A stretch of DNA of 64,000 nt, taken from the NCBI GenBank assembly GCA_937969495.1, contig CALBVY010000037.1:1-64000 (forward strand), written 5' to 3'. The stretch is from an uncultured Verrucomicrobiales bacterium (GTDB lineage Bacteria; Verrucomicrobiota; Verrucomicrobiia; Verrucomicrobiales; Akkermansiaceae). The notes beneath the pieces were generated by a model. That model searched no databases. It was not told the origin of the DNA and was given only the letters and a program-made list of their open reading frames with translations. Made by a program: the position numbers and the translations under genes. Shown piece by piece: positions 41,672 through 51,315 of the stretch (the stretch's first letter is position 1; every line of letters begins with the position of its first letter).

Positions 41672-43605
41672 CTCGCAGCCTGAGCGCTAGGACGCTGATA
41701 GACAGCACCTAATATCTCACGGCATTCCGCAACGCTATACTTGGAGACAACAGTAGCAAGAACGGCGTCACCATAACCTTTACGAAGCAGATTCATATCT
41801 TCAACCCAAGCACCACAAGAAGCATCACTCATCACGCGGTGGAGACTCAGTAATTTTGAGAATGCAGTGAGGTCCTTGCTACAAGCCGAGGTAATAAGTT
41901 GGAGGTAATCAACATTAGCCATATCACGGGCAACTGTCACGATAGGAAGAAGCTGCCCCGCATCCACATTACTGTACTTTGCCGATAGCTGCTCAAAAAA
42001 GACCGAGCCATCCTGAGGTGCCAAAGCTACTAACTGAGTGCGCCCATCTAGTTCACGCGGTGGCTCATGGCCTTCCGTCTTCGGTTTACGCACGATACTT
42101 GTGGCTACGGAACTAGTCACAGGGCGCGCAACGGGGGCAGTCACAGGTTTACTAACAGCATGACTAACGGATTGCTTCGGTTGCGCCTCACTCGCCGCCA
42201 CTGAACCTGTCAATGAAGTTGGAGATGTTTGAGCGGCTGGTTCATCTGTTGATTTAGAACGCTTAAAGACGGATTTAAGAGAGCCTAGCAATCCTCCACT
42301 ATTAGCCTTTGGCTGTTCAGTATGGCGCTCCGCTAAAACGTTAGCGACCATATCACTCACATCCTCTTTGATCTCGATAGGTTTCTCGGGCTCTTCCACC
42401 TTGCTAGGTGTATCGTCAGCCTGAGCTACTTTTGCGATCACTTGACTCACCTCTGCTTGATGATTATTAAAATCTCCTTCAGGGCGCGATGCCGGCTCTA
42501 TCGCTGCTAGATCAGATAAACTAGCAACTCTCGCGGTAGCCTCCTTCGCTTTTGCTTGAATAGCCGCTGTTGCTTCAGCACTCTGACTAACAGGCGTGGC
42601 AGGTTGCTGATCTTGAGAAGATGGCTGCTGCACTTGCTCAGCAAATGGTTCCGTATCAGCAACGGGCTTCAGCATCGGTTTTTCTGGAGCCACCTGCTCT
42701 TGCACATGGGAGCTTACACTGGAAGTCGAAGTTTCTGCAGTAGCAGGCACATCACTTTTTTCATCTTGCTGGTCACCACCAGCAGATGCTTGCCCTTCTT
42801 CCATTTCTTTGTGTTTGAAAAAATTCACCAATGAAGAATGTGATTCTTCTTCGTTAACTGCTTCCTTTTGGAGTGAACTTTCTTGAGTCTGTTGTTTAGC
42901 TCCAGCTTCAGAAGCTGGTGGCAGCACTGGCTTGGGCTCCCGAACAGGACTGCTTGGGAGCGGCGTCGAACTCACAGCATCTGAGTTTGATCTTTCAACT
43001 GGTGCTGTTTGTTTGACAGGGGCCTTCAAAGGTACTCGCTGGGTGACCGAGTTGAGCAGCATTTCCGCGGCAGAACCTTCCCCCTCGGTTGAATCATCGA
43101 CGAGATCAGAAACACTCATATCGCGTGGACCTTCCCATGGAAAATCATCAACCTCCACCAGATCTTCCCAGTGATCATCACCACTATCCGCATTCATCAG
43201 CGACATCTCAAAATCTTTATCAATGAGCTCTATATTTTTGGCGGTAGCTACACCATAGAATCTTAAAGCCTGCAGAGCTAAACCTTCCTTCAGCAGAGCC
43301 TTGGCAATATTTAAGTATTCTTCAGGGTTGTCTTGATTGGTCTCAATCATCGTGGATACCAAACGCACGGCGCGTGCAGGCTGCCCCATCGCAACTACTC
43401 TGACCGTAAATACCACTTCCTCCGTTACAGGAGGAACCTCTGGCGCAGCCCATATAAGTTTTGAAGCATCAAGATAGAGACCTTCATCGTAAAGAACCTG
43501 CACCACTCTTTTGCGCGTCGCCCAATCATCTGGGCTTTGCTCGACCAGTTTAATCAGTAATTCCTGAGCGCCGTCAAATCCGTTGATTGAATTAGTTAAT
43601 ATCAT
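41668..43605 (-). CDS. Large TPR-like / low-complexity protein
   Basis: The ~645-residue protein has an N-terminal helical-repeat region (residues ~1-140; DWATRKRVVQVLYDEGLYLD, NPEEYLNIAKALLKEGLALQ) like TPRs. A long Ser/Pro/Glu/Gln-rich, probably disordered middle (~150-480) follows, then a folded C-terminal domain (~490-645) with TQLVALAPQDGSVFFEQLSA. No signal peptide or membrane anchor is seen with this start; a GTG-free alternative ATG at 43620 adds five hydrophobic residues. Function is unknown. It is divergent from the oxidase gene, and the low-complexity part would be variable between strains. Confidence 0.65.
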   Translation of the reverse strand: MILTNSINGFDGAQELLIKLVEQSPDDWATRKRVVQVLYDEGLYLDASKLIWAAPEVPPVTEEVVFTVRVVAMGQPARAVRLVSTMIETNQDNPEEYLNIAKALLKEGLALQALRFYGVATAKNIELIDKDFEMSLMNADSGDDHWEDLVEVDDFPWEGPRDMSVSDLVDDSTEGEGSAAEMLLNSVTQRVPLKAPVKQTAPVERSNSDAVSSTPLPSSPVREPKPVLPPASEAGAKQQTQESSLQKEAVNEEESHSSLVNFFKHKEMEEGQASAGGDQQDEKSDVPATAETSTSSVSSHVQEQVAPEKPMLKPVADTEPFAEQVQQPSSQDQQPATPVSQSAEATAAIQAKAKEATARVASLSDLAAIEPASRPEGDFNNHQAEVSQVIAKVAQADDTPSKVEEPEKPIEIKEDVSDMVANVLAERHTEQPKANSGGLLGSLKSVFKRSKSTDEPAAQTSPTSLTGSVAASEAQPKQSVSHAVSKPVTAPVARPVTSSVATSIVRKPKTEGHEPPRELDGRTQLVALAPQDGSVFFEQLSAKYSNVDAGQLLPIVTVARDMANVDYLQLITSACSKDLTAFSKLLSLHRVMSDASCGAWVEDMNLLRKGYGDAVLATVVSKYSVAECREILGAVYQRPSAQAAS

Positions 43606-43815
43606 AAATAAAAATAGCAAATGTATAGGGTTTCTTACTATATAATTAAACCAGATGTCAATGTTGAATATTTAGAAATGTTAAAATTACAACATCATCA
43701 ATACAGGTTTTTCAAAAAGATAACCCAAAAAAAGCTCTTGTCTTCCAAAATTTTCGTAAAATTTGAAAGCAGTGCGCAAAAAGTATCGCCAAAGCTCATC
43801 ACGCTTGGTTTTCTC

Positions 43816-45204
43816 ATGCCTGTGGAAAAAAGCTCAACAACCGCCATTCTCGGAGCTGGAATCACTGGCCTCTGTATCGCTCACGCGCTACGGAAATCAG
43901 GTCAAAAATGCCACATCATCGAAAGTAGTGACCGTGTTGGAGGAGCCCTACAAAGCACTCAGGAGCACGGCTTCCTAGCAGAGCATGGACCGAACAGTCT
44001 ACTCCTGAAAGATCGGCGCGTTCTGGAGCTTCTTGAGCAAATTAACCTTGGCGGCTCTCACATTCAAGACGCCCGCCCGGAGGCACATAATCGCTTCATC
44101 GTTCATCAAGGGAAACTTTGCAAGATGCCTCACACTCCACTCAATATGCTTCGCAGTCCGTTATTTAGTCTGGGTGGTGCACTAAGAGTTGCTAGAGAAC
44201 CATTGATAGGACGCTACCAGGGTGAACAAGAAGAGAGCTTCGCAGACTTTGTTAGAAGACGGTTAGGCCGTGAGATATTAGAGAGCGCTGCTGGACCATT
44301 TGTCAGCGGCATTTACGCAGGTGACCCTGAGCGCCTATCTATTCGCTACGCCTTCCCTCGGCTCTGGAAGCTTGAAAATACGCATCGCTCCCTACTGCTC
44401 GGCGCCCTCAAGATGCGCAAAGATAAACATAAAGATACACACACCACATCCCCCACACGCACCATTTCATTCAGAGACGGCCTCGCGATGCTTCCGCGAG
44501 CGCTAGCCCAGAATCTCTCTGAGGGTGAACTTAAATTACAAACCAATATTACTCATATCACCCCGCTTGATGGCGGATGGAAACTGACATGGACCACCTC
44601 TCAAGGAAATCAGGAATCTCACCTCTATAGCCGTCTGATCATCACAGTGCCGCATCACCGGATCAGCACACTCCCCTTACCAAGTGATGTGATACAACAA
44701 CTTACTCCTGTTTCCGCCATTGAGTCACCACCTGTTACCAGTCGGGTCTTTGGCTTCAAACGCGAGCAAGTAGAGCATCCGCTCGATGGCTTTGGGATGC
44801 TAATTAAGGCGGCTGAAAAAAGCCCCCTACTCGGCGTTCTATTTTCATCTAGCATGTTTGATCATCGCGCTCCAAATGGCCACATTACCCTCACCTGTAT
44901 GATGGGCGGAGTAAAAAACCCACAGTATGCAGAAAACACGGATCAAGTGGTGCTGGACGAACTCAAAAAGCTCCTCGGAGTCAGAGGCACTCCCACCTTC
45001 CGCCACAGCACCAGCTGGCAACACGCCATCCCCCAATACAACATTGGCTACTCTAAGGTGCTGAATGCTCTCAAAGATTGCGAAAGCTCACACCCTGGAC
45101 TTCACTTTGCCGGGAACTACCGTAATGGTATCTCCGTGACGGACTGCATCATCAACGGGCTCAATCTTGGTCACCACCTAGGTCATTACAAAAAATCACC
45201 TTGA
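43816..45204 (+). CDS. hemY: Protoporphyrinogen oxidase-like FAD enzyme
   Basis: The 462-residue flavoprotein has an N-terminal FAD motif AILGAGITGLCIAHAL (residues ~10-25), GPNSLL and a C-terminal FAD-binding stretch GNYRNGISVTDCIING, all typical of HemY-type oxidases that aromatise (copro)protoporphyrinogen for haem. The ATG at 43816 is selected; the frame to 43621 adds 65 AT-biased residues with no family match. The neighbour ftsY follows by 102 bases. Confidence 0.85.
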   Translation: MPVEKSSTTAILGAGITGLCIAHALRKSGQKCHIIESSDRVGGALQSTQEHGFLAEHGPNSLLLKDRRVLELLEQINLGGSHIQDARPEAHNRFIVHQGKLCKMPHTPLNMLRSPLFSLGGALRVAREPLIGRYQGEQEESFADFVRRRLGREILESAAGPFVSGIYAGDPERLSIRYAFPRLWKLENTHRSLLLGALKMRKDKHKDTHTTSPTRTISFRDGLAMLPRALAQNLSEGELKLQTNITHITPLDGGWKLTWTTSQGNQESHLYSRLIITVPHHRISTLPLPSDVIQQLTPVSAIESPPVTSRVFGFKREQVEHPLDGFGMLIKAAEKSPLLGVLFSSSMFDHRAPNGHITLTCMMGGVKNPQYAENTDQVVLDELKKLLGVRGTPTFRHSTSWQHAIPQYNIGYSKVLNALKDCESSHPGLHFAGNYRNGISVTDCIINGLNLGHHLGHYKKSP

Positions 45205-45306
45205 GCGAACAGGAACCAAGACTCACCTCAGCCAGCTCAAAAGTCTTGCGGAACGCGCACTCCACCGTTACATGCAGCCACTTCTTATTTAGAACCCACT
45301 TTCATC

Positions 45307-46158
45307 ATGGCAGGATTTTTCAAAAAGCTTCTTAACAAAGTCACCAACAAAGCAGAAATTGACTGGGATGAGTTAGAGGCTGATCTGATAGGAGCCGATC
45401 TAGGCGCCCGCACCACCATGTCCATCATCGATGAGCTCCAAGACATGGGCCGAAAGATCTCTGGTGATGATGTCATTGATGTCTGTAAGCAGCATATTGC
45501 CAGTATCCTGAAGGAAGATAGCGCCCCACTCACACCGCGCAGCGATGGAAAACCCATGGTTATTCTCGTAGTTGGCGTCAATGGCACAGGGAAAACAACC
45601 TCTTCCGCCAAGCTTGCTTACCTCCTTAAACAACAAGGCCACTCCGTCATGCTAGCCGCCGCAGACACCTTCAGAGCAGCAGCCGTAGAACAGCTAGGAC
45701 TCTGGGGAGAACGCCTCAGTATCCCCGTGGTAAAGGGCGCACATAATGCAGATCCTGCCTCCGTCTGCTACACCGCTCACCAGCAAGCCACCTCTTCTGG
45801 CACCCAATTTCTAATCTGTGACACAGCCGGAAGGATTCACACACGCCATAATCTAATGCAGGAGCTAGGGAAAATCAAACGCACCCTTGGAAAACAGGAC
45901 GAGGAAGCTCCCCATCAGACACTATTAGTCGTAGACGCCACCACAGGCAGTAACGCCCTCACCCAAGCCAAGGAATTTAATAAAGCCATTAAGCTAGACG
46001 GCATGATCGTTACCAAGATGGATGGCTCTGGCAAAGGTGGCGTAGCCGTCTTAATCCAAAAAGAACTTGGTCTATCCACACGCTTTATCGGTCTCGGCGA
46101 AGAGCCTGAGCTATTTCAGGTCTTTAAAAAACAAGAATTTGTTGAAGGTATTCTCTAA
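45307..46158 (+). CDS. ftsY: Signal recognition particle receptor FtsY
   Basis: This SRP-type GTPase docks nascent membrane proteins at the translocon. The NG domain is complete: G1 GVNGTGKTTSSAKLAYLL, AADTFRAAAVEQL, DTAGRIHT, TKMDGSGKGG. At 283 residues it lacks the long acidic A domain of E. coli FtsY, as in many phyla. It begins MAGFFKKLLNKV, a short amphipathic membrane-binding helix. It converges with nth. Confidence 0.95.
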   Translation: MAGFFKKLLNKVTNKAEIDWDELEADLIGADLGARTTMSIIDELQDMGRKISGDDVIDVCKQHIASILKEDSAPLTPRSDGKPMVILVVGVNGTGKTTSSAKLAYLLKQQGHSVMLAAADTFRAAAVEQLGLWGERLSIPVVKGAHNADPASVCYTAHQQATSSGTQFLICDTAGRIHTRHNLMQELGKIKRTLGKQDEEAPHQTLLVVDATTGSNALTQAKEFNKAIKLDGMIVTKMDGSGKGGVAVLIQKELGLSTRFIGLGEEPELFQVFKKQEFVEGIL

Positions 46159-46185
46159 CCACGGAGGCCACTCAACCCCTTGATC

Positions 46186-46812
46186 TTAGGATCCATTAAC
46201 CGTGCTGCAAATTTCACAGACACTACCATCACAGCCACCACGCGCGGTGCAATACTCCCGACCGTAAAAAATAATTTGTAAATGGAGCTTATTCCATTTC
46301 TCACGAGGCATTAGTCGCTTAAGATAGCGCTCCGTCTCCACCACATTTTTACCAGGACTAAGCCGCCAACGTTTGGCGAGACGATGAATATGAGTATCCA
46401 CTGGAAATGCAGGCACACCAAATGCCTGCGCCATCACCACTGAAGCCGTTTTATGCCCCACTCCCGGGAGCTCCTCAAGAGCATCAAAATCGGCAGGCAC
46501 TTCCCCTCCATACCTCTCCACAAGAATACGCGAGAGCTCTGATATAGCTTTAGATTTTCGTGGAGAGAGGCCGCAAGGACGAATAATTGCCTTAATATCC
46601 TCCACCGCCACATGCATCATCTTATGAGGCGAATCCGCTAACTTAAAAAGCGCAGGGGTAACCTGGTTCACTCTAACGTCAGTGCATTGGGCCGAGAGTA
46701 ACACCGCTACAAGCAATGTATAAGGATCGCTATGATCCAGAGGAATAGGTGTTTCAGGGTAGAGCTCCTCTAGTCGCTTTACAATAAAGTCGGCGCGTTC
46801 TTGCTTGGTCAC
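46186..46812 (-). CDS. nth: Endonuclease III (DNA glycosylase/AP lyase)
   Basis: It removes oxidised pyrimidines. The helix-hairpin-helix ELPGVGHKTASVV carries the catalytic Lys, and the catalytic Asp is in FPVDTHIHRL. The C-terminal Fe-S cysteines are C-x5-C-x4-C-x2-C (from YCTARGGC to CEICS), not the classic C-x6-C-x2-C-x5-C, though four cysteines remain. Length 208 is standard. Confidence 0.92.
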   Translation of the reverse strand: MTKQERADFIVKRLEELYPETPIPLDHSDPYTLLVAVLLSAQCTDVRVNQVTPALFKLADSPHKMMHVAVEDIKAIIRPCGLSPRKSKAISELSRILVERYGGEVPADFDALEELPGVGHKTASVVMAQAFGVPAFPVDTHIHRLAKRWRLSPGKNVVETERYLKRLMPREKWNKLHLQIIFYGREYCTARGGCDGSVCEICSTVNGS

Positions 46813-46892
46813 TGTAGCACCTTAACGCGCGGCTTTAAAAAAGGGAAAAGTAATTTTACCCATAATGCTTCATACTCAAAAGCAGGTCACAC

Positions 46893-47528
46893 CTAATTAG
46901 TGACATAAGCATCACCCATCTTACGCTTACAGGCGTAATACATCTTACGGCAGTGCGCATACCCCTTACGCCCTTTGAGTAAATTCAAACTACGCTGAAA
47001 AGACCCCCACTGAACCACGGTAATTTCCGTCTTCCGGGTGCCCCATTTATTCATCAGCCACAGACTTGGTTTAAAAATATCAATGGTATTTGTCCCCACC
47101 AGAGCAGAACCATAATCATCGACCACATAAGTGTATGGAAGACCCTTGATACGAAACACCGTTCCTAACGGATACACCGACCAATCAGCCGCAGCACTAC
47201 GGACAGCCCCGTATTTAAGAACCGTACCACTGGCATTCATACGACCAAAGGCACCAGGCTCCATTTCCATATGGGAATATGCCGTGGTGCGCACATAACG
47301 AGTCCGGTTAGACATTTTACTGTATGTCGGCATACCATGTTTGTCTTTGGGCAGAGCAGCAGACTTACTGATCAGTGCTGGTGATGCTATCGGCGGGAGA
47401 AATGCCTTTTTCTTAACTCCCGCTTTAGTAGGCTTTTTAGATACTGTCGGTGTATGATTAGCACTACAGCTAGCAAAAGCACAGAGAGAAAAACATCCGA
47501 GACTGATCCATAAAGGTTTTAAAAACAT
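46893..47528 (-). CDS. Lipoprotein with 3D (Asp-box) domain
   Basis: The 211-residue protein has a signal ending in FASC (Cys21, weak lipobox) and a C-terminal 3D domain of the type found in MltA-like and RpfB-linked proteins: VRTTAYSHMEMEPGAFG and YVVDDYGSALVGTNTIDIF, with the conserved aspartates. The domain is a double-psi barrel linked to peptidoglycan cleavage. The ATG at 47528 is used; the longer frame adds 15 unlikely residues. The rest of the C-terminus is Lys/Tyr-rich. Confidence 0.75.
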   Translation of the reverse strand: MFLKPLWISLGCFSLCAFASCSANHTPTVSKKPTKAGVKKKAFLPPIASPALISKSAALPKDKHGMPTYSKMSNRTRYVRTTAYSHMEMEPGAFGRMNASGTVLKYGAVRSAAADWSVYPLGTVFRIKGLPYTYVVDDYGSALVGTNTIDIFKPSLWLMNKWGTRKTEITVVQWGSFQRSLNLLKGRKGYAHCRKMYYACKRKMGDAYVTN

Positions 47529-47875
47529 AATCAATTGGGGGTAGCAGGTTGATAAACGGTGAACTTCAGGCATTACAGAAATGATTGATAAAAGCTGATA
47601 TTAAACTTTTGAAAAGGATCTTCCGTGACAAATCTGTAATATGTCAGCAAAAGCTTGGCAATACTTTTCCATCTCATTGAACATCAAAATGGCACACTTA
47701 GCACCACATAACTCATTCATTAATAATCACTAAATTCATCAAACAAGAACATAAACCCCACCGTATTCGGCAAAGCATCACAACCACCCCATTAGCCTTT
47801 ACTCATCAACATCACCCAAAATGCCGCATATCCTTCTTGCATCCTCTCTGACAATGATTATGGATCTCTTCCATC
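47529..47875. other. gene-free gap upstream of transaldolase
   Basis: This 347-base gap holds no credible gene or strong hairpin. TTGCAT near 47838 with TATGGA about 16 bases on would be a weak promoter very close to the transaldolase ATG. I see no riboswitch or leader peptide. Confidence 0.5.
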
Positions 47876-48841
47876 ATGAGTTCAGCCAATCATCTCGACC
47901 AACTTAAAAAATACACCACCGTCGTTGCCGACACAGGAGATTTCACCTCCATGGAGGAATACCAACCACAGGATGCTACAACCAACCCATCCCTCATCCT
48001 ACAAGCAGCGGCCAAGCCAGAATATAAACACCTCGTCGAACAAGCTGTTAATGAGCACAAAGACTCCGGCCTCACAGGCAAGGCTCTACTCGAAAGCATT
48101 ATCGACCGTATCCTCATTCTCTTTGGCCTTGAAATTCTTAAGATCGTGCCCGGCCGAGTCTCCACCGAAGTAGACGCACGTCTTTCATTTGACACCGCTG
48201 GCACCGTCGCCAAAGCTCGCCACCTCATCGCCCTTTATGAGAAGGAAGGCATCAGCAAAGACCGCATCCTCATTAAAATTGCCTCCACTTGGGAAGGCAT
48301 ACGCGCCGCAGAAGAACTAGAGCGTGAAGGTATCCATTGTAACCTCACGCTACTTTTTGCTTTTGCTCAGGCAGTTGCTTGCGCCGAGGCAAAAGTCCAG
48401 CTGATCTCTCCCTTCGTTGGTCGTATCTACGATTGGTATAAAAAAGATACAGGTATCGACTATCAAGGCGCTGAAGACCCAGGAGTGCTGTCAGTCACTC
48501 AGATTTACAACTACTACAAAAAATTCGGATACAAAACCGAGGTGATGGGCGCATCATTTCGCAATACTGGACAGATCACCGAGCTCGCTGGCTGTGACCT
48601 CCTCACCATCAGCCCCGGATTACTCGAAGAACTTCAAAACACCGAAGGTGAACTCAAGTGCAAGCTCACAGAAGACGCTGCCCAAGCCTGTGATCAAGAG
48701 CAAATCTCGCTCGATGAAACCGCCTTCCGCTTTATGTTTAATGAAGATGCAATGGCCACAGAGAAAACTGCCCAAGGCATCCGAAGCTTCTCTGCCGATA
48801 TCGTAAAATTAGAGAATTTGATCTTAGACATACTCGGTTAA
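47876..48841 (+). CDS. tal: Transaldolase
   Basis: It moves a dihydroxyacetone unit between sugar phosphates in the pentose phosphate pathway. [13 protein letters not shown] near residue 33 and the Schiff-base Lys in [11 protein letters not shown] (residue ~132) are intact; the 321-residue length matches the TalB class. An ATG start with TCTTCCATC upstream is used. The gene closes at a strong terminator. Confidence 0.96.
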   Translation: MSSANHLDQLKKYTTVVADTGDFTSMEEYQPQDATTNPSLILQAAAKPEYKHLVEQAVNEHKDSGLTGKALLESIIDRILILFGLEILKIVPGRVSTEVDARLSFDTAGTVAKARHLIALYEKEGISKDRILIKIASTWEGIRAAEELEREGIHCNLTLLFAFAQAVACAEAKVQLISPFVGRIYDWYKKDTGIDYQGAEDPGVLSVTQIYNYYKKFGYKTEVMGASFRNTGQITELAGCDLLTISPGLLEELQNTEGELKCKLTEDAAQACDQEQISLDETAFRFMFNEDAMATEKTAQGIRSFSADIVKLENLILDILG

Positions 48842-48890
48842 AAATCGCTTTTAATTACTGAGAGTTAATTTCAGTAGATCAAGAATCAAA

Positions 48891-48925
48891 AAAAACGGCA
48901 TGTTTACACAAAACATGCCGTTTTT
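48891..48925 (+). terminator. intrinsic terminator after transaldolase
   Basis: AAAAACGGCATGTTT (48891-48905) and AAACATGCCGTTTTT (48911-48925) pair over 15 bases with a five-base loop; the A and T runs make it bidirectional in form. Confidence 0.92.
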
Positions 48926-48992
48926 AGTTTTACAAAATCGCTAAGCCAGCGTAAATGAGCCCCGAAACACCAATCTTTCACCTAACCAGCTT

Positions 48993-50720
48993 ATGAGCAC
49001 TCAAGAAATGGACGGAGCACAAGCTCTCATCAAAACCCTCGATAGCCTCGGAGTCGAATATATTTTCGGATACTCTGGCGGAGCCGCTATTCCGATCTTT
49101 GATGCCCTCGTCACCGTAAAGACCAATATCGAGTTCGTACTCGCGCGTCACGAGCAAGGCTGCTGCCATATGGCGGATGGCTACGCACGCGCCACAGGCA
49201 AACCAGCCGTTGTCCTCGTAACATCGGGCCCAGGTGCTGGTAACACCATCACCGGCATTATGACCGCGCAAATGGACTCTGTGCCCATGATTATCCTCTG
49301 CGGCCAACAAGTAACATGGATGCTAGGTAAGGACGCCTTCCAAGAAGCTGACACTTTTGGCATCACCATGCCCATCGTAAAACACAATTACTTGGTCAAA
49401 GATACCAATGACATCCCACGTGTAGCGCGTGAAGCCCACCACATCGCCACCAGTGGAAGACCAGGACCAGTCCTCATTGATCTCCCCAAAGATATCACCC
49501 AAGGGCCATTCTCTGGCGATATGGACCCTGAGCTGGATCTTCCGGGATACCAACCAGAGAAATCTTATTCTGTAGATGCTCATGGGATTGATGAAGCACT
49601 ACAACTTATCCACAAAGCACAGAGGCCGCTTATTCTAGCAGGTCATGGCGCCATGATTTCCGGCGCTGATGCCGAACTCAAGGAACTTGCAGAAACTTTG
49701 CAATGCCCTGTGACCTCTACCTTACTCGGTAAGGGCGTCTTCCCAGAAGAGCACCCGCTTTCAGTAGGTATGTTAGGCATGCATGGCACCGCTTACGCGA
49801 ACAAAGCCGTCTGCGCCTGTGATGTCCTCATCAACATCGGCTCACGTTTTGATGACCGCATCATCGGCCAAGCAGACCAATTTTGTAAGAACGCAAAAAC
49901 TATCCACATCGATATCGATGCCTCTGAAATGGATAAGATGATCCAGACAGATGTCAAAATCATTGCCGATGCAAAAACAGCCTTAAAAGAAATCAACAAA
50001 CGGATTTCAGGCCTCCCCACTGAGCCCTGGCTTGCTAAGATTGAAACATGGAAAAAGAAATACCCACTCTCCTACCGTAAACAAGGCGGCCTACGAATGC
50101 AGCAAGTCATTGACGAAATGTATCAAATCGCAGGGGGGGATGCCATCGTTACCACAGACGTTGGTCAGCACCAAATGTGGGCTGCACAATTTTATAAAAC
50201 CAATGCCTCATGGAAATGGATCTCATCTGGTGGCGCTGGCACCATGGGCTTTGGATTCCCCGCTGCCATTGGAGCACAGTTTGCTTGCCCCGATCAAACT
50301 GTCATCTCTATCAGTGGTGATGGAGGCTTCCAGATGACACTCTTTGAACTATCCACCGTAGCCCTGCATAAGCTTCCAGTAAAAATCGTCGTCCTCAATA
50401 ACCACTACCTCGGCATGGTTCGTCAGTGGCAAGAACTCTTCTTTGATGGTCGCGAATCCGGTGTAGACCTCGAAGGTAACCCTGACTTCTGCAAGCTCGC
50501 AGCCGCCTATGGCATCCCATCATTTAACATCAAGCGCCCTGCCGATGTCAGAAAGCAGTTAGAAAAAGCCTTTGCGATTAAAGACGGCCCTGTGCTCATC
50601 CACGCCGAGTGCATCAAGAGCGATAACGTTTTCCCAATGATACCGGCTGGCGCGGCTCTCGAAGACATGCTCACAGAGCCACCAAAACATAAAATGGCTA
50701 AGCCAACAGGATCCACCTAA
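48993..50720 (+). CDS. ilvB: Acetolactate synthase large subunit
   Basis: This ThDP/FAD enzyme condenses pyruvate into acetolactate (valine, leucine) or acetohydroxybutyrate (isoleucine). The catalytic Glu region HEQGCCHMADGYARATG, the FAD-binding middle, and the ThDP motif SGDGGFQMT...NN are intact. Length 575 is standard. The small subunit gene follows by 53 bases. No leader attenuator is evident upstream; the terminator of transaldolase lies 68 bases before. Confidence 0.96.
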   Translation: MSTQEMDGAQALIKTLDSLGVEYIFGYSGGAAIPIFDALVTVKTNIEFVLARHEQGCCHMADGYARATGKPAVVLVTSGPGAGNTITGIMTAQMDSVPMIILCGQQVTWMLGKDAFQEADTFGITMPIVKHNYLVKDTNDIPRVAREAHHIATSGRPGPVLIDLPKDITQGPFSGDMDPELDLPGYQPEKSYSVDAHGIDEALQLIHKAQRPLILAGHGAMISGADAELKELAETLQCPVTSTLLGKGVFPEEHPLSVGMLGMHGTAYANKAVCACDVLINIGSRFDDRIIGQADQFCKNAKTIHIDIDASEMDKMIQTDVKIIADAKTALKEINKRISGLPTEPWLAKIETWKKKYPLSYRKQGGLRMQQVIDEMYQIAGGDAIVTTDVGQHQMWAAQFYKTNASWKWISSGGAGTMGFGFPAAIGAQFACPDQTVISISGDGGFQMTLFELSTVALHKLPVKIVVLNNHYLGMVRQWQELFFDGRESGVDLEGNPDFCKLAAAYGIPSFNIKRPADVRKQLEKAFAIKDGPVLIHAECIKSDNVFPMIPAGAALEDMLTEPPKHKMAKPTGST

Positions 50721-50773
50721 CCCCCCAAGCTTTTCCTGTTCATCTACTCAATTTACACTAACAAAATTCTACC

Positions 50774-51310
50774 ATGTCTCTTGTAACTACCGATCTCCCA
50801 CCGGAAAACCTCACCCCGGAAACCCCCATCCACACTCTTTCCGTACTCGTCAACAACAAGCCAGGTGTCCTTATGCGTATCTGCCAAGTTTTTGCTCGGC
50901 GTGGATATAACATTGATTCACTCGTTGTCTCAGAAGGACGGAATAAAGAATTTGCACGTATGACCATCGGCGTCAGTGGAGATCCTGATGGCCTTGATCA
51001 AATCATTCTCCAGGTCAACAAACTCGTGGATGCCATTCACTGCTTTGAGCACAACAGCGATGAATCCGTGGTCAAAGAGCTTCTATTAATTAAATTCTTA
51101 GTCCAGAAAACAGAGCGCACAGAAGCCCTGCAAATCATCGATCATTACGGAGGAAAAACCGTTGACCTCACCCCAACATCAATGATTGCCATGATCAACG
51201 GAGGCTCCTCCAAAATCGATGCGGCACTCGCCATGTTCTCACAGTTCGAGATCGTGGAAACCGTGCGCACAGGCAAAGTGGTCATGGCGCGCAGTGACAC
51301 CCCCACCTAA
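50774..51310 (+). CDS. ilvN: Acetolactate synthase small subunit
   Basis: This regulatory subunit gives valine feedback to IlvB. The N-terminal ACT domain is clear (LSVLVNNKPGVLMRICQVFARRG, residues ~22-45), followed by an ALS-type C-terminal domain. Length 178 is usual. It follows ilvB closely and converges with the inositol-monophosphatase-like gene six bases away. Confidence 0.95.
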   Translation: MSLVTTDLPPENLTPETPIHTLSVLVNNKPGVLMRICQVFARRGYNIDSLVVSEGRNKEFARMTIGVSGDPDGLDQIILQVNKLVDAIHCFEHNSDESVVKELLLIKFLVQKTERTEALQIIDHYGGKTVDLTPTSMIAMINGGSSKIDAALAMFSQFEIVETVRTGKVVMARSDTPT

Positions 51311-51315
51311 GTGGC

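Noticed and set aside
43621-43815. N-terminal extension of the protoporphyrinogen oxidase
   Set aside because: The added 65 residues are AT-biased and precede the FAD motif by far more than in relatives.
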